From contig JACAAK010000002.1 in NCBI GenBank assembly GCA_025093985.1, positions 3,100,001-3,164,000 on the forward strand: DNA of 64,000 nucleotides, in the 5' to 3' direction. A program made the translations under genes and the position numbers. The stretch comes from Calvatia gigantea. Lineage: Eukaryota; Basidiomycota; Agaricomycetes; Agaricales; Lycoperdaceae. The notes under the pieces are model-generated. The model did no database searches and was not told where the DNA came from. It worked only from the letters and a program-made list of their open reading frames with translations. Positions 47,575 through 61,062 of the stretch are shown here, piece after piece (position 1 is the first letter of the stretch; each line of letters opens with the position of its first letter).

Positions 47575-48115
47575 GGCGCTAGGAAGGAAGGATGATTGGC
47601 GCTTTCAACATATCGCCGAGCATCACTTACCCCTTTCAGGGTTTCCTTGATCGGTGTTGGATGTCAACCTTCACTTTCTGGTTCTCAATATTCCGGGCCG
47701 CCTTCTCCACATACAACTGGAAGGAAAAAACACTGACATTCATTATTACGCACAGGACAATAAAAAGTATCAAAGCGCCCACACAAAAGATATGCAGAGG
47801 TATTTGTAGAAATAGACATGTATTATAACAATATTTATTTATGCATGATAGACTTGTTGTAGGCAAGATGTTATGTATATGTAGGAACCTCCGACCAATC
47901 AAACACAAGCGGTTAACACAAATAGGACAGCGAAGGAAGGGAGGGATTGAAACAACAGCGAGTCAGGAGGAAATAAAGATAACAATGCTCAAACATACAT
48001 ACACGTACTTTGAACACGTAGAAAAACAGAATTACCACAGGGATTGAATATTGAACATATGGTGGATCGGATGCAACTCGTTGGTTGGTGTCGATGTTTT
48101 GCGGTTCGGTTATCG
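47575..48115. other. Spacer between MCP1-like and kinase genes
   Basis: 540 bp containing the MCP1-like upstream region and the kinase 3' flank. AT-rich around 47800-47850; nothing else seen. Confidence 0.4.
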
Positions 48116-51100
48116 TCACACAACCTCCTGACGCGCAACATTCGCAATTCCCTCCTGATCGAGTAACCACCCCTCCTCTCCATCCGCGACGTCATCACCC
48201 TCATCACCCTCCTCTTCCTCACCCCCATCGTTATCGCGCGACCCCTCGTCTGAGAGCTCCACATCAATCGTCGCACTCTCAATACTACCCTCCGGTTCCA
48301 TCTGGGTCTGCAACTCGGCGTCCCCAAAATCAATCCCCAACCCAATCATCTCCCGTCCCTTTTCCCTTTCTCGCTCACGTTCCTGCTCCCGTTCCCTCCA
48401 CTCCTCCTGAGTCATACCAACAGCCAAACTACCACCACGTCCCCACATCCATTTATCATCCCACAAATCCATAATCCTCGCTCGCTTTCTCGGATCCCGG
48501 ACGAGCAGCTTCCCGACGATTCGTTTGACACCTTCAGATGTGACTAGAGACGCTCCTATCAGTTCTCCATTCTCCGAGTTCGAGTTGACGTTGACGTCAG
48601 AGGTTAAAGGAGGTGAAGGAGGTGAAGGCCATTCATACTCCCCCCTCGCGATTCTCATCAACCACTGTCTCCGTTCCGCGGCCCCCCCATATCCGTATCC
48701 ATACCCGGGCGCACCATCGCCTCCAATTCTACCCTGTTCCCGGTGACCATCCTGGATAGCACCGACACCTTCACCAAAGGGTAATCGTCTCCCCACGAGC
48801 GCATAAAGCACCACACCGCACGCCCAAGCGTCCGTCTCACGCGCATCATAAAATCCTCTCACACCACCACTCTCGTGTCCGGCAGCAGTCCGGACACGAG
48901 CACTCCCGGTACCCATAACCAACTCCGGAGCAGCATAAGCTTCACTCCCACATCTCGTCGACAAAAGTTCACTTTCACCCGTACTTTCGTCGATCTCGAT
49001 AAACCTCGAAAGACCAAAATCGGTGAGCTTAATAAGAGGCGAAGGAGGTAATGGGAGAGTTTCCAAAGTTGGGCGGGGGGTGTCTGGTGTTAATGATGAG
49101 AATACTGGTGTTGTTAAGAGGATGTCTGTTCAAAAGGGGTGAAGGGTTAGTTGGTAGTGTGATGTTAATGCGTGGTTTGGATACGTACTTTCGAGTTTAA
49201 TATCGCGATGTACGAGACCGACGCCGTGCATCCATCCAACGGCTTTACATAACTCACACCATATTCGTCGCAGAACATTCTCGCCTACGTGATCAGTATA
49301 ATGAGTGGGCGCTTCTTGGGGATCAGATAAGGAACCTAGACGTACCGAGTTTGGACCATACGATATCACTATTCACGAGCCCTAGTAGATCACCACCGGG
49401 GAGGTAAGGAAGGACGAGGATATGGTGCGATGCTGTGGAGAGGTGTTCCAATAGGACCGTAATGTTGGGATGCGATATATGCTAAAACCGAAAAAAAAAA
49501 AAGAATGTCAGAAACACGTTTTGACATAATTCAGAAGGTAAAAAAGGAAGAGAAGGAAGTGAGATGAAGCAGCCCTGACCCGCACGACCCAAAAAAAAAA
49601 GATAACAAAACAGAAATAGCAATCCCGAACCCAAAATTCGGGACCCAGAAGTGTATGTATACTTCGGGCTCCCGGTTCGGACGAGAAGGAGTCACGGCAT
49701 TCAGGAGAGGGAAGGGTTCGAGGGGTAACCAATATGATGGAATATTGAATACCGGTGAACGGTGAGATGGGCGCTTCAGACCGGCATTACAGGTATACGG
49801 GCGCTTAGAGCCTCAGAATAGACTTTGAGTACGTGCCCTGTGCCCCTTTTCATCTGGCCAGAGGCACAGTATCCTGTGGTAAGCGCGAGATGCGTCCATT
49901 GGAAGGTCCCTATAAAAGCATGATTGCTTCTCGATCCGCCCCTTTCTTTCTTTCCTTTCCTCCTTCCCCCTCCCCCTCCTATGGTTTCCTGTCTCTCCTC
50001 TCTCTTGTTGCCGTCCGCGAAAGAGATGGGGGAAGACCTGGGGGTATACAACACTGCTTTCGATAGCCCGCAGAATACCAAAACGTGTACCCCATCGCAA
50101 TACCGCACACGACCCCGGTCGTAACAACTTAACCGAGGAGGTGACGGACAGTGCGACATGCAGGGGTAATGCAGAAGCATGTAAGAAGAACCCCGGTCAA
50201 AGGAACACACACAAGCGGGTATATGTGTGGCTGCCCCACACCCTGAATGGCACTTCCCCACTAGGGTAGGCGCCAACGCCGCCCGTGTGTGTATATGGGG
50301 AGTATAAATATCCACACCCCCGCATAAAAACTTCTCTCCTCTTCCTTCCCCACACCCTTCCTCCACAATGGCAGAAAAGAAAACCGCAACCCGAACGAAA
50401 GAGAGAAAGGGCAAAGAAAAAGACACACACCTTAAGAATCTCGACTTCCCTAACAAATCCAACCCTCGTCCTTTCTTCCTCCTCGCGCTTCGTGGACTTT
50501 GTTGTTGTAGGAAGCCCTGAGATCGCTCTCCTGGGCGTCATCTTGACAGCGACCAACCTCCCCTTCTTCGAACCCGCCCGACTTACTGCCCCATCACCTT
50601 GTCCGCTCGAGCTCCCAAGATCAACCCGATCAGATCCCATAACGCCCATACCCATCTTTCCATGTCGTTCATCAACGAAATGGGTATCAAACCCAACAGG
50701 TCTGGTACCAGGAACTTTGGCCCTCAACCTCCGCATTTGGAAACTCCCTCTGCGCTCTGTAGGTTTTTCCTCCAAACTCGATTTACGACTTAAGCTCACG
50801 ACGCTGCTGTTACTGCTAGTAGTGAGAGGGAATCCGCTGCGTATGCTTGAACTACGGGAGAGATTGACCATGCTGGCTTTTTTGCGGAGTTCGCGGATGG
50901 ATTTCTTGGATCGGATGGTGAGTGGGATGCGGGATTTGTCTTCGGCTAACCAGACACTTGAAAAGGCACCCTGGCCGAGAGGACGTGTGAGGTAGAGTAT
51001 TGTTGAGTTGGGTTGAGGTTCTAGCAAGGCAGGGGGTGGTGTAAAACTTGTTGATGTCACCGACGTCGCTGTCTCAAAGGTGGTGGAATCGGGAGGTGGT

Positions 51101-51972
51101 GTCACAGTAAGAGTAGGAGAGGCAGGTTTGGGATGGGACATGCATGGTGGATTTGAGGTGATGATACATCCTGGCACTGGTTCTACATGGGCTTGTATGT
51201 GGTCGTCTATTTCGTCGTGGCCATCGTGGTCTGCTTTGGTATAACGTGTCTCGAGATGAGGAGGACGTGGCGTTGGTTCATTCGTGCTGTCGACGGGAAG
51301 GTACAAGGCGTGAGAGGACGAGAAAGGAGAAGGGGGAGGAGGTGTCGGTAGTCTATGTGGATTTGTGGGCTCGGGTAGAGCAAGGGAGGAGCGTACGGAT
51401 GAGGATGAAGAGGATGTGCTGCTTGTAGATGATAGTGATGAGAGATCTCGGGTGTGAGGAGAGTGCAGCAAGGAGAAGTTGTTGTTGTTATGGTCATGCT
51501 CATCGCGACTGAGGTCCAGAAAGAGAAACTCGGGTCTTGGTTTCCTCACTTGCTCCTCCCCCTCCTCGTCATCCCTAGGACTCCTGGATGTGTAGCGAGA
51601 GGGGAAGATGCGGGAGGGGTGTATCGCGGCGAGTAGACTGGATGTCTTTGTTGTGGACCTCGGCGGGGACGGCGAGCGTACGGGTGTGCTGAAAAAGTCG
51701 GCAGTGATGGAGCGTGGTTGGGTCGGAGTTGAAGTGCTATTAGTCTCAGACGACGACGGCATATCGGCCTGAGTGAAGGGAGAAGCGAAGAAAGCGTGTG
51801 TCTTTGCTCCGGTGGAGGAGATGTCTGAAAAGGTGGATGCGAGGGAAGAGGAGGAGCTGAGACCTCCTATCGACGAACATGACCGGACCGAGGCGGAGGA
51901 GTCGGACGGCGGAGAGCCTGGCCAGTTGTGGAATGGTGTCATTGGGGGTGAGAGATGGCCATTGGTCGTCAT
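48116..51972 (-). CDS. Serine/threonine protein kinase with split N-lobe and long first intron
   Basis: Four exons (51972..50431, 49481..49346, 49284..49189, 49125..48116) give 927 residues. The first 320 are Ser/Thr/Pro-rich and disordered. The kinase domain starts with the glycine loop LGQGAFSSVWLAE, but about 120 Ser/Arg-rich residues separate it from the ATP-anchoring Lys in LVAVKM. Normal motifs follow: HPNI, the catalytic loop VHRDIKLENILL, KLTDFGLSRF, TRCGSEAYAAPELVM and DAWACGVVLYALVGRRLPFG. The activation segment lacks an extended insertion, but a Gly/Arg-rich insert follows DARETDAW. The tail is strongly acidic and Arg/Glu-rich. The domain resembles fungal CAMK-like kinases; I will not name an orthologue. 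The first intron is 949 nt where others here are near 60. Confidence 0.88.
49482..50430 (-). other. 949-nt intron of the kinase gene
   Basis: It is bounded by GTGTGT at 50430 and TTTTAG at 49482. The joined exons read EILK then HISHPNI, the conserved kinase order, so the boundaries are well supported. A run of T (about 14) precedes the acceptor. On the opposite strand a TATAAAAGC (49911) and a long pyrimidine tract (49940-49980) resemble a promoter, followed by a 47-codon frame at 49981-50124. Confidence 0.75.
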
Positions 51973-54846
51973 TGACTGGGGGTATACTGGTTAGTACGGC
52001 GGAGGTGGGGCTACGATGAGATCACTGAAAAATCAAAACACATCCTCTTTTTACATACAAAACGTGGATCAATGTCACTTACTCGGCCATCACTCTCACC
52101 CCTTCCGGCCGCCCTCGCTCCGGTTCCCTCTTAAGTACCACTCTATCTTCCAGGGCCAACCTTCTACCCCTTATCTTCCCGTCCCCACATGGTACTATTC
52201 CTCCGACAACTTGGCCGCTTCTCAGACCATGCACCCTACTTACTGTAATGCTTCTCTGCCGTATATATTTCCAGCATGACATTTCAACACTATTGATAGA
52301 CATGAGATACAGTGCAAACGTGCCAACAGATAACTGGGTCATCAACAACATCCTCAAACCGGATCTTTTCAGCACTTCAACCATTGAAAGACCTCGACCT
52401 ACCCTTCTCCTCTACGCAGCTGACTCATTACTCTGTTAAGGAACTTCCGCGGCTGTGATCCCCTGCGACTGCGCAGTGCCTCCTCGGAAGGGGAACTACA
52501 TAGATCTTCTTTCTACATCCTCTCCTTCCCTTACTCCGGCATGAGCTTACTTGTCCTGTTTCTGACTGTTCAGCAAAAACCGGGCCGTTGTTTGCTATCA
52601 TGTATCAACATACCCTGTGTACGACTCGGAACTCCCCTTCTCATGATTCGACGCATGAATATCCTTTCCGCTGTTAATATTAATGTGCCTGACACTGCCA
52701 ATGAAGTCGTCCCATACATTCAACCTACTGAGAATTATGGGCTTTGGTCCTCGGTCGACGTGGGGATAGATAACAAGTGGGCTGAGCTGATAATCCTGGG
52801 CAGTAATTGGTGCAGAAGTGTGATTATACTTTCCAAACTTGCCACAACTCGGAGTCTCGGATGCAGACCCCAGGTTGCGTGCCTTGTTGTGTCCATGTGA
52901 ATACCCCCATTAATCGACGACACTGATGGCGAGATGAATTTCTGAAACGCCATCCTTTCCTGGTGTAAGTACAACCATCGTCGAAGTCAAACCTCAACAA
53001 GGCCGTCGTCGTCGGAGCTTAATGAATGCCATCGCCGCTCGGTCCGCTCGCGCTCCTTGTTCTTTCGGGCTTTAATGCTTTAAATTTTCATCCACGGGGA
53101 TCTAACCTTACTTGAGCTTGGTTGTTGGTAACTTACCTTATACTCGTTCGCAAGCTAAGGCTCCAAACCCGGCATTCGGTCAGGTTCGCTGCAGTCCTCA
53201 AGGCAACCGTTACAAAGCGGAAACGAGACTGACTACTCTAGTCTATGACCTCATCTATTCTCCACCTCCTATCTCCTCCAGACCAATGGTCGGTAACATA
53301 GGGTTCAAAATCCCCGCTGCCTTATCACGTCCTACTTGCACCACGGAGAGACTAATGCACATGGATACACCCAAGTCTAAGACAAACCCTATCTTTCCAT
53401 CACGTACAAAATCCCCGTCCTCCACCGCCTTGTACGCTCTCTGGAGCTCCAATTTGTCTCATCTCCCCCGCGCGTGCATGGACTGTTCGCGTCCTACTGT
53501 AGTTCCCTCTGATACCCTCGCCGCGGGTGTTCGGTGCTCTCAACTGGTGATGCAGGCCGCGCTCTTGTACTATAACTCTGGGACTTCTTACTCCTTCCGT
53601 TCACGTTCTTGGTTCGCGTGCGCGAGGAGGAGCTTCGTTGTGTTTTAAACCTCCTAGATACCCTTGGCAAACCACACACAGCTGATCTTCTCCTGGATGC
53701 CTATTTTATTTTATTTTGCCAAGGTTTCGAGGAGATTTATACCCAGTGCGTTGCTCAGCCTTTCTCTCCTATTGCGTATTCTTACAATATCAGATCTGAA
53801 TATTATATTATGCCTGTCTTGCGCATCTGATTAATTATACTCTATGCTATCTGATAGTCATTACTTATTGAACGTCTGGTAGGTCCTCACATTTCCTCTC
53901 CTCTGTTCTCCCTTCTCAAGATACCGTTGAAGTGTTTCCCAGACCTACTAAACTGTGAATAAATCAAATAACCCAGACCTCTCGACTACCCTATTGGCGT
54001 CCATCGTCCAGCACTCGAGACGAAGGAAGTTCCCCCTGGGTAACACCACTACCTTTATATCCGTACGTATCCTTACTTCCCTCGGCCAAAAACTCGCTCG
54101 ATCATTTAATTTTCTGGCTCGTAGTTCCTCAATCCTATGCCCAACTCTAAACGTTAAATTATGCCCCCCTCCAAAATGAAATGTGTACGCTTTATATGCA
54201 TCTGGTTTCCCGGTCCTGTCAAGCGAGGTATCTATCCTCCCCGACGTCCTTCTGTGATTTATTGAGCTTTGGCTTCCCTTTTTTTTTAGGTTAACACACC
54301 GGGTTCTCACATCCTTGCTGAGTTCATGTCCTCGCATGACCTTAGGTCCGTCGCACCCCTTCCCTCCTTCGTTAGAACGACGATCCTGACACCATGACAC
54401 AAAGAGTATATAGGCGTACTCAAACCTGTAAATCAATTACCCCAGGCCGTGTCTAGGATGTCCGTCCAGTTCTTTAAAGTATTGTCAAGACTTAAGTACA
54501 TGTAATACTATGCACCCGCGCCATCTTGGTACGTTTCCTCCTCCTTTCTCACGGGACGTAGTGTAAATTTTGTTTTTGTAGTCGTTGGTCGATGGCTGGC
54601 GGCGAAAGTAGCGAAATCAATCATCACAAACCCATTCCCCGCCGATTTTTTGTCTTAGGTAAAAACGGCGGCTTTCACACGTTGGGTGGTAGACACGTGT
54701 AGATACCCTTAGCTGGTGTTTTCCGAATAAACTCATAGTTTAGCTGTTTCAATTGTTGACGACAAACCTTACTTGTCAAGCACGAAAGAAAGCGATTAAA
54801 TTAAGTAACAAAGGAATCTACAGAGGAACCCTCATTCCGAATGATC
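51973..54846. other. 2.9 kb without a recognisable gene
   Basis: Upstream of the kinase gene and downstream of OST48. Its longest frame is 178 codons (53112-53648, plus), Ser/Thr/Arg-rich and without a known motif; a 162-codon minus frame covers 53948-54436. Neither has a convincing exon chain. Untranslated leader of the kinase may extend into its start. Confidence 0.4.
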
Positions 54847-56479
54847 CTACTCCGCCTTGTGTCCTTTACCCTTCTTACCCTCACGAATCTCCCCGGTCAA
54901 CCAAATAGTTGAGAACAAGAAGAACCCGACGCTGGTGCTAATAGCACCGATATAATAAGGCCAAGCAGCGCTCAAGAAACGAGGATATTCGTCATGACGG
55001 GGTGGAACGACGGGAACAGTCATGGAGCTGTACAACTGGGTCCAACTAAACCAATTAAAAAAAATAAGGAGTTAGTCAATATTTCAATGGTAATGTGGAG
55101 AGGGCAAAAGGACGCACCCCTTGCGTTTGTAATCAACGACAAACTTGAACACACCATGACGATCCGGAGCGCGGAATTGGACAGAGTACTTTCCGGGGGT
55201 ATCTTCGACCGGGGGGAGCGCGATGCGGATGTGCGGATCGAGCATTGTGAATTCGAGTTGGAGGTCTTTGATTCCTGAGTAGGGTTGCCAGGTGCCTTTG
55301 TCTGGGTTGAATTTCGAGATGTATGCTGAGTAGACCTGTTTGTGTATAAGTAAGTAAATGGGAGGCGTACGGGAGGGGGGGTTACGTACCAATTGGTCGT
55401 TGTTGGTATAATGCTCTCCGGGTTCCGTGGTATTCACTTTATGATGTTCAGCACGGTCAATGCGTAAAGTGAGGGACTCTTGGAATGCCCAAGACGCAAC
55501 ATCCAACTGCGAATTGTTTATTACCAGAAGGATTTCCCCTACAATGAAAGTTCAACATCAGCAACCTAACAAAACGGGGGAAACAACGAAAATTACTTAC
55601 GGAGTAACTTCTTTCTGGGCATACTCATCACTGAACAACTCAACACCAGCAGCCCAAACAACTCTCGCTCCATTCTTTGGTTGGAACCCTGTAACAACAC
55701 CAAGGCGACTACCCGCCCAAAGGCCCTCTCCACCCTTCTCCGCAGCATCAACAAGCGAGTCCGCCGACCCACCATCAACTTCAGCCGCAAACGCAGACGG
55801 AGGTGCATTCAGAATCGGCACAATGAGAGGATTATTACCCAATGCCATAACTGAACCGGAGTACCACACCGGACGTGTGTACGGGGTGAGAATTGGGTTA
55901 TTGGGAGGTACGGGGATAGGAATGACATTAGGTGGGTCGGTGCGTTCGGGGAAGTAGGAGATGAGTGGGGTGCCTGGGGGCGCGGGTGTGAGTGAGAACT
56001 CGGCTGCGAGGGAGGTGAGTGGGGTTTGTTTTGTGGAGAGGGCGATGAGGAGGTTGGTTTTGTGGTCTAGGAGGGAGACGAGGGATTGGGGAGTTATGTC
56101 CTTCGCGTATGCTGGTTTAGGAGGGAGGTTAGAATTAGAAATAGATTGACAGGTGAGGAATGTTACATTTTGTTTCGGACGAGAAGAGAATTACATGGGC
56201 AAAGTCGGGGACGTCATCTTGGATGAGAAGAGGTGAGGCAGCCTGAGGAGATCTGAAAGTCAATTCATATCCCTTCTCTATACTTCCAAATTAGCACCTC
56301 CGGCCTAGGGCTACGAATAACCAGGCAAACTCACCCCGAAGCCCGTCGAAAAAGATATTATAGTCGTCCTGTTTCCTGGGCTCGACTATGACAAGGACAG
56401 AATCGCCGGTACTGGATTTTGCATAGACTGATGATGCAAAGGCCACAGCAAGCCAGACAAGCCTTTTGAAAGTAACCAT
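54847..56479 (-). CDS. WBP1: Oligosaccharyltransferase 48-kDa subunit (OST48/WBP1), apparent +1 shift
   Basis: Exons 56479..56335, 56277..56167, 56111..55601, 55538..., then exons beginning at the VYSAYISKF and WTQLYSS segments, ending at TAG 54847. A signal peptide (FKRLVWLAVAFASSVYA) precedes SVLVIVEPRKQDDYNIFFDGL, YELTFRSPQAASPLLIQDDVPDFAH, LDHKTNLLIALS and a long lumenal domain. A C-terminal membrane helix (AWPYYIGAISTSVGFFLFSTIWL) and a cytosolic Lys-rich tail follow. WBP1 is an ER-membrane subunit needed for N-glycosylation. In exon 4 the sequence GNPSGNKQFA must shift by one base (surplus A at 55508, in GCAGTTG) to reach LDVASWAFQESL. The gene is otherwise intact and normally essential, so an assembly error is probable. 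Confidence 0.92.
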
Positions 56480-57111
56480 AGTAGGATTGTGCGTCTAGTG
56501 GGACGCGTTGAGTTTTGGCCACGAATACGCTGCGACGCAATTCCCATGACAAGTGACCTCCACGTCAATGTGATCGTTCCGTATTTGTCCCTAATTGGCA
56601 ACAGCCCCTGCCTATTTCTGGCGCATTAAAAATAGACCGAGGAGCTCAGCGGTTGCAAACTTCATAATATTCTGAGAAACCACCTACTACGATTAAGTGG
56701 AAAGGAGGTTGCGGCGTATGCACATGAATAGATGTGCCCAAGTTATTAGTAAACCCCATTCCAAATCCTGTTATAGCACGAATGCAACAAACAGTCGTCT
56801 TTGTCGTTTCATTTGCTCATTATCAGCACGTAAATTTATCAATATATCACCCTCCGCCTCTGTAACCCACCTCTCTCTCTACCTCAGATGACCATCACAA
56901 GTCACAGTCAGTATGAAAGAAAGGAGGGAGGGGTGGATAGCGCCATCTATCAAACCTCTTACACCGACGTCGGCCGGACACGGCGGCCCGAATCCCACCC
57001 TAACCCCGGTTGTTAAAATTCGCAGACGCCTTTCGGAGGACTTGTTCAACTGCCACTGCATCCCAGTTCCTCCACTCCTTCCAGGATCATTGGCCTTCCT
57101 CGCTGTCAGTC
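56480..57111. other. Divergent spacer between OST48 and adenylate kinase
   Basis: 632 bp that must hold both promoters. Pyrimidine-rich stretches near 56860-56890 and before the ADK1 start; no TATA box noticed. Confidence 0.45.
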
Positions 57112-58160
<1,049 letters not shown>

Positions 58161-58793
58161 ATATGACTGGTACCTACTCGATTGTTTTAATCGTAGACCT
58201 TGTGATTTTTTTGGGTGTGGATTACTGAGCACTTACTCATCTTCTTGCTAATCTGCAATCATTGTATCTGACGGTAGGTATGGCGTGATTGGGACCACAT
58301 TCCGATATAAGTACCAAGTTCTTTGCAGATCGTCATTTGGAGCTCCAAATTCTGATCCAAGTTCTTCCTAGAGTGAGTTCGGCATCGCGCAGTCTGACCA
58401 AGGTAGGCTATCTTCAGAACGTCTTGTCCGGCTTCTCCCTATTCATGACATGAATATGATCATGGCTGAGTCAGACTTATGCTCCGAACTAGCCCAACAT
58501 GCACGTTTGACAAGCGCCTGTCTTAACATATCTGGGTGAATGATGACCCGATTTCCGCGCTCTGCTTGTTTATCCTCCACTTCCAGCAACACACAGCATC
58601 CCCGGATCGGCTGATACTCCCGGCTACCTCCTTAACCTTGTCCTTCATGCCCATCCCCAGTCTTCCGGGCTATTCCACAGGGTCCTAGAGACCGCCCAGC
58701 TTACCCAGAGACTACATAAGCCAATTGAATAACTGTATCAAACATTAACTTCTTGCAGATTTTCTGTCTCTTTGAACTCCTTTGGCGTTGTGG
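58161..58793. other. Spacer between adenylate kinase and Zn2Cys6 factor
   Basis: 633 bp, tandem (+,+) arrangement, so terminator of one and promoter of the next. No TATA box or coding potential recognised. Confidence 0.4.
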
Positions 58794-61062
58794 ATGCCCG
58801 CTCACAGGGAGGATAAGGATAAGAAGGGGTCCCAGTTGCAGCGCGGTTCTGCTTGTCTGTCTTGTCGGTGCGTCACCATTTCCCTTCCTAGCTGTTGATA
58901 TCAGCCCCTAATATTGGTATGTTCGAATTGCTGTTAAGGCGAAGAAAGATCGTATGTTGTCCGTTTTCCTGAATCGCCTCTAGGTTACTCATGGTCTTCT
59001 TTAGCGATGCAACGCTGCCCGCCCATATTGCGCTTCCTGCCTCGAGCACCAACGCCTTCATGAATGCGTGTACGATGATCAGCGGAAGAAAAGCAGAACA
59101 CAGCGTCTTCGCGAAAAGGTTGTCGCCCTCGAGGCAAAACTCGCCGAACTTGAGGGTAATTCCCAGATCAACTTCGAGGCTGCCTCTAGCGAGAACAGTT
59201 CTACTGTAGACCCTCGGTCCCCTTTCGCTACGGAGTTGTCCCTCGAAGGAGTGTCGCCCAATACTCTGGAATGGCCGTTACCAGAAACACAAGACTTGGA
59301 GGTGTCGCCGTCGTTACACTGGCCAGACCCCATTGCAAGTAACCACTGGGTGATGGGTAGTGCATTTGAGGATTCTATTTCTGACATATCACCACTTCGC
59401 CAGACAACACCGGTTTTCAATGTTAATATCTCACTAGAAACGCAACAGTATTTGTGAGTATTGGTTGATGGTTGCTGCGAATTCGTCTTAAATCTCACCC
59501 CTTTTTTTTCTTTCCGCAGGCTGGATGTATTCATAGCACATCGCGCCCAATGTCACTTCTACTCGGATATGACACGATTTCAAACGTCTTTACTGCAACT
59601 TCCCGGGGAACAACCTCACCCCGCGCTTTTGCAAGCCATCAACCTTATGGGTTGTTATTTCTCCCGAGACCCTCAATACCGCAAATTCGAGACCGACTTG
59701 CTCCAGCAATCGCTACACGAGATTACAGTATCACTAAGAGATTGCGCAAACCTCTGCGATGTCGTCCAAGCCTCGTCGCTACTCGCGCTCTATTGCTACT
59801 TCAACGGTCGGTTTGTTGAAGGATACCGTCACTCGTTTGTCGCGGCCCGCCTAGCCGTTGCTCTCGACCTCCATCAAATACCATATCCTTCCTCGGAGTA
59901 TCTACAAAACTACAGCGCTTACTATGATCGCGTTGCGGCATTTTGGCAGGTCTATATGGTTGATCGGGCATGGTCCGGGGTACATGGTATACTCGCTGCG
60001 TTATCCGAAGATGAGTACCGCGGACAGATAACAACACCAATGATGTGGACTTCGGACCCGATGCAAATGATGGTAAGCGGGTGTGGGTTACGTTGTGGTT
60101 TTGTTCTTTGTTTTGCTCACATTTGTTGAACCACTTCATAGGATCCTTTGCTCATCCCCTGTTACCTTGGCCATTTGTTGGACTTCAATAATATCGTCGC
60201 CCCATGTACGGATTCCCTATCGCTACCTGCTCTCAAAGCATTGGCATCCGCCATCTTTGATCGTACCTTCCATCCAGTGACAGGTATGTGAAGCCACTTC
60301 CCCACTTTGAGCCAAGTACCAAACTAATGGTCCACATGGTCCATCTACGCTTACGTAGCTTCTGAAAACCAAAAAGATGTCATCACACATCCATCCGTGA
60401 TCGTCGCGATGCAGCGAATCCAGGCCGTACTACCTCCATTCGTTGGACGAGAAGCATGGTCAGCGCAAGCGCCCCATGTAGATGTTGAGTTGCTCGTCGT
60501 CCATACGATGCTCCAGGTAGTCGAGTTGAAAGTATGTGAGGAGGGAGAGGACAGAGTCGAGGGAGACGTCAGGATGCTCTGGGCGGTGGATTGGTTGACG
60601 CGTTCAATCGACCAGCTGGATGAGGATGATTACGGCTTCCTGGATCCACTACTCGCGGTGAGTATATTTATGTGCACGAATTCTATGACGACTGACGAGC
60701 TTTTTCTTCCGTAGGGTGTGTGGAACCGGGGAGCGAATCTTTTGATACGGAAGGCTCGGCAGATGAAATGTCTCATTAACGCCTCTGCGTCAGCGCTTAC
60801 CATGGGCGCTAGTATGCCTGGTATACCGAATGCTGTTGCTTTTATAGATCATTGTTTGGGTGCCTTGTGCCGTGGACTCCGGTTATTGGGTACCCATACC
60901 CGAGTAGCAGGTGAGCAAATTGCATTCGTGCCATTTTTGCACAAATACTGATACTAATATTGTTCCTTTGCTCGGTTAGCTGATTACGTCGAAATTTTGG
61001 AACAAGAATACATACCCCTTGAACGGACAATCTCTCCGAACAATATCGTACTTCTGCACTAA
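58794..61062 (+). CDS. Zn2Cys6 fungal transcription factor
   Basis: Eight exons (58794..58867, 58939..58951, 59005..59453, 59520..60072, 60142..60283, 60359..60657, 60715..60910, 60980..61062) give 602 residues. The N-terminal zinc cluster CLSC-RRRKIRC-NAARPYC-ASC-LEHQRLHEC has all six Cys in the standard spacing. It is spread over three exons, the middle one only 13 nt. A basic linker and leucine-rich coiled coil follow (SRTQRLREKVVALEAKLAELE). The central region (HPALLQAINLMGCYFSRDP, ASSLLALYCYFNGRFVEGYRHSFVAARLAVALDLHQ) is the typical fungal middle homology region. It should bind CGG half-sites as a dimer; targets unknown. Confidence 0.9.

Noticed and set aside
49776..50462. 228-codon Cys-rich minus-strand frame
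   Set aside because: It lies mostly in the kinase intron and its sense is explained by intron plus exon 1 read-through; composition is intronic.
53112..53648. 178-codon plus-strand frame as a gene
   Set aside because: No motif, no partner exons and Ser/Arg-rich composition typical of a chance frame in pyrimidine-rich DNA.
14504..55508. Programmed +1 ribosomal frameshifting
   Set aside because: The six sites share no slippery codon, adjacent stop or downstream structure that I can see, and relatives of these genes do not need it.
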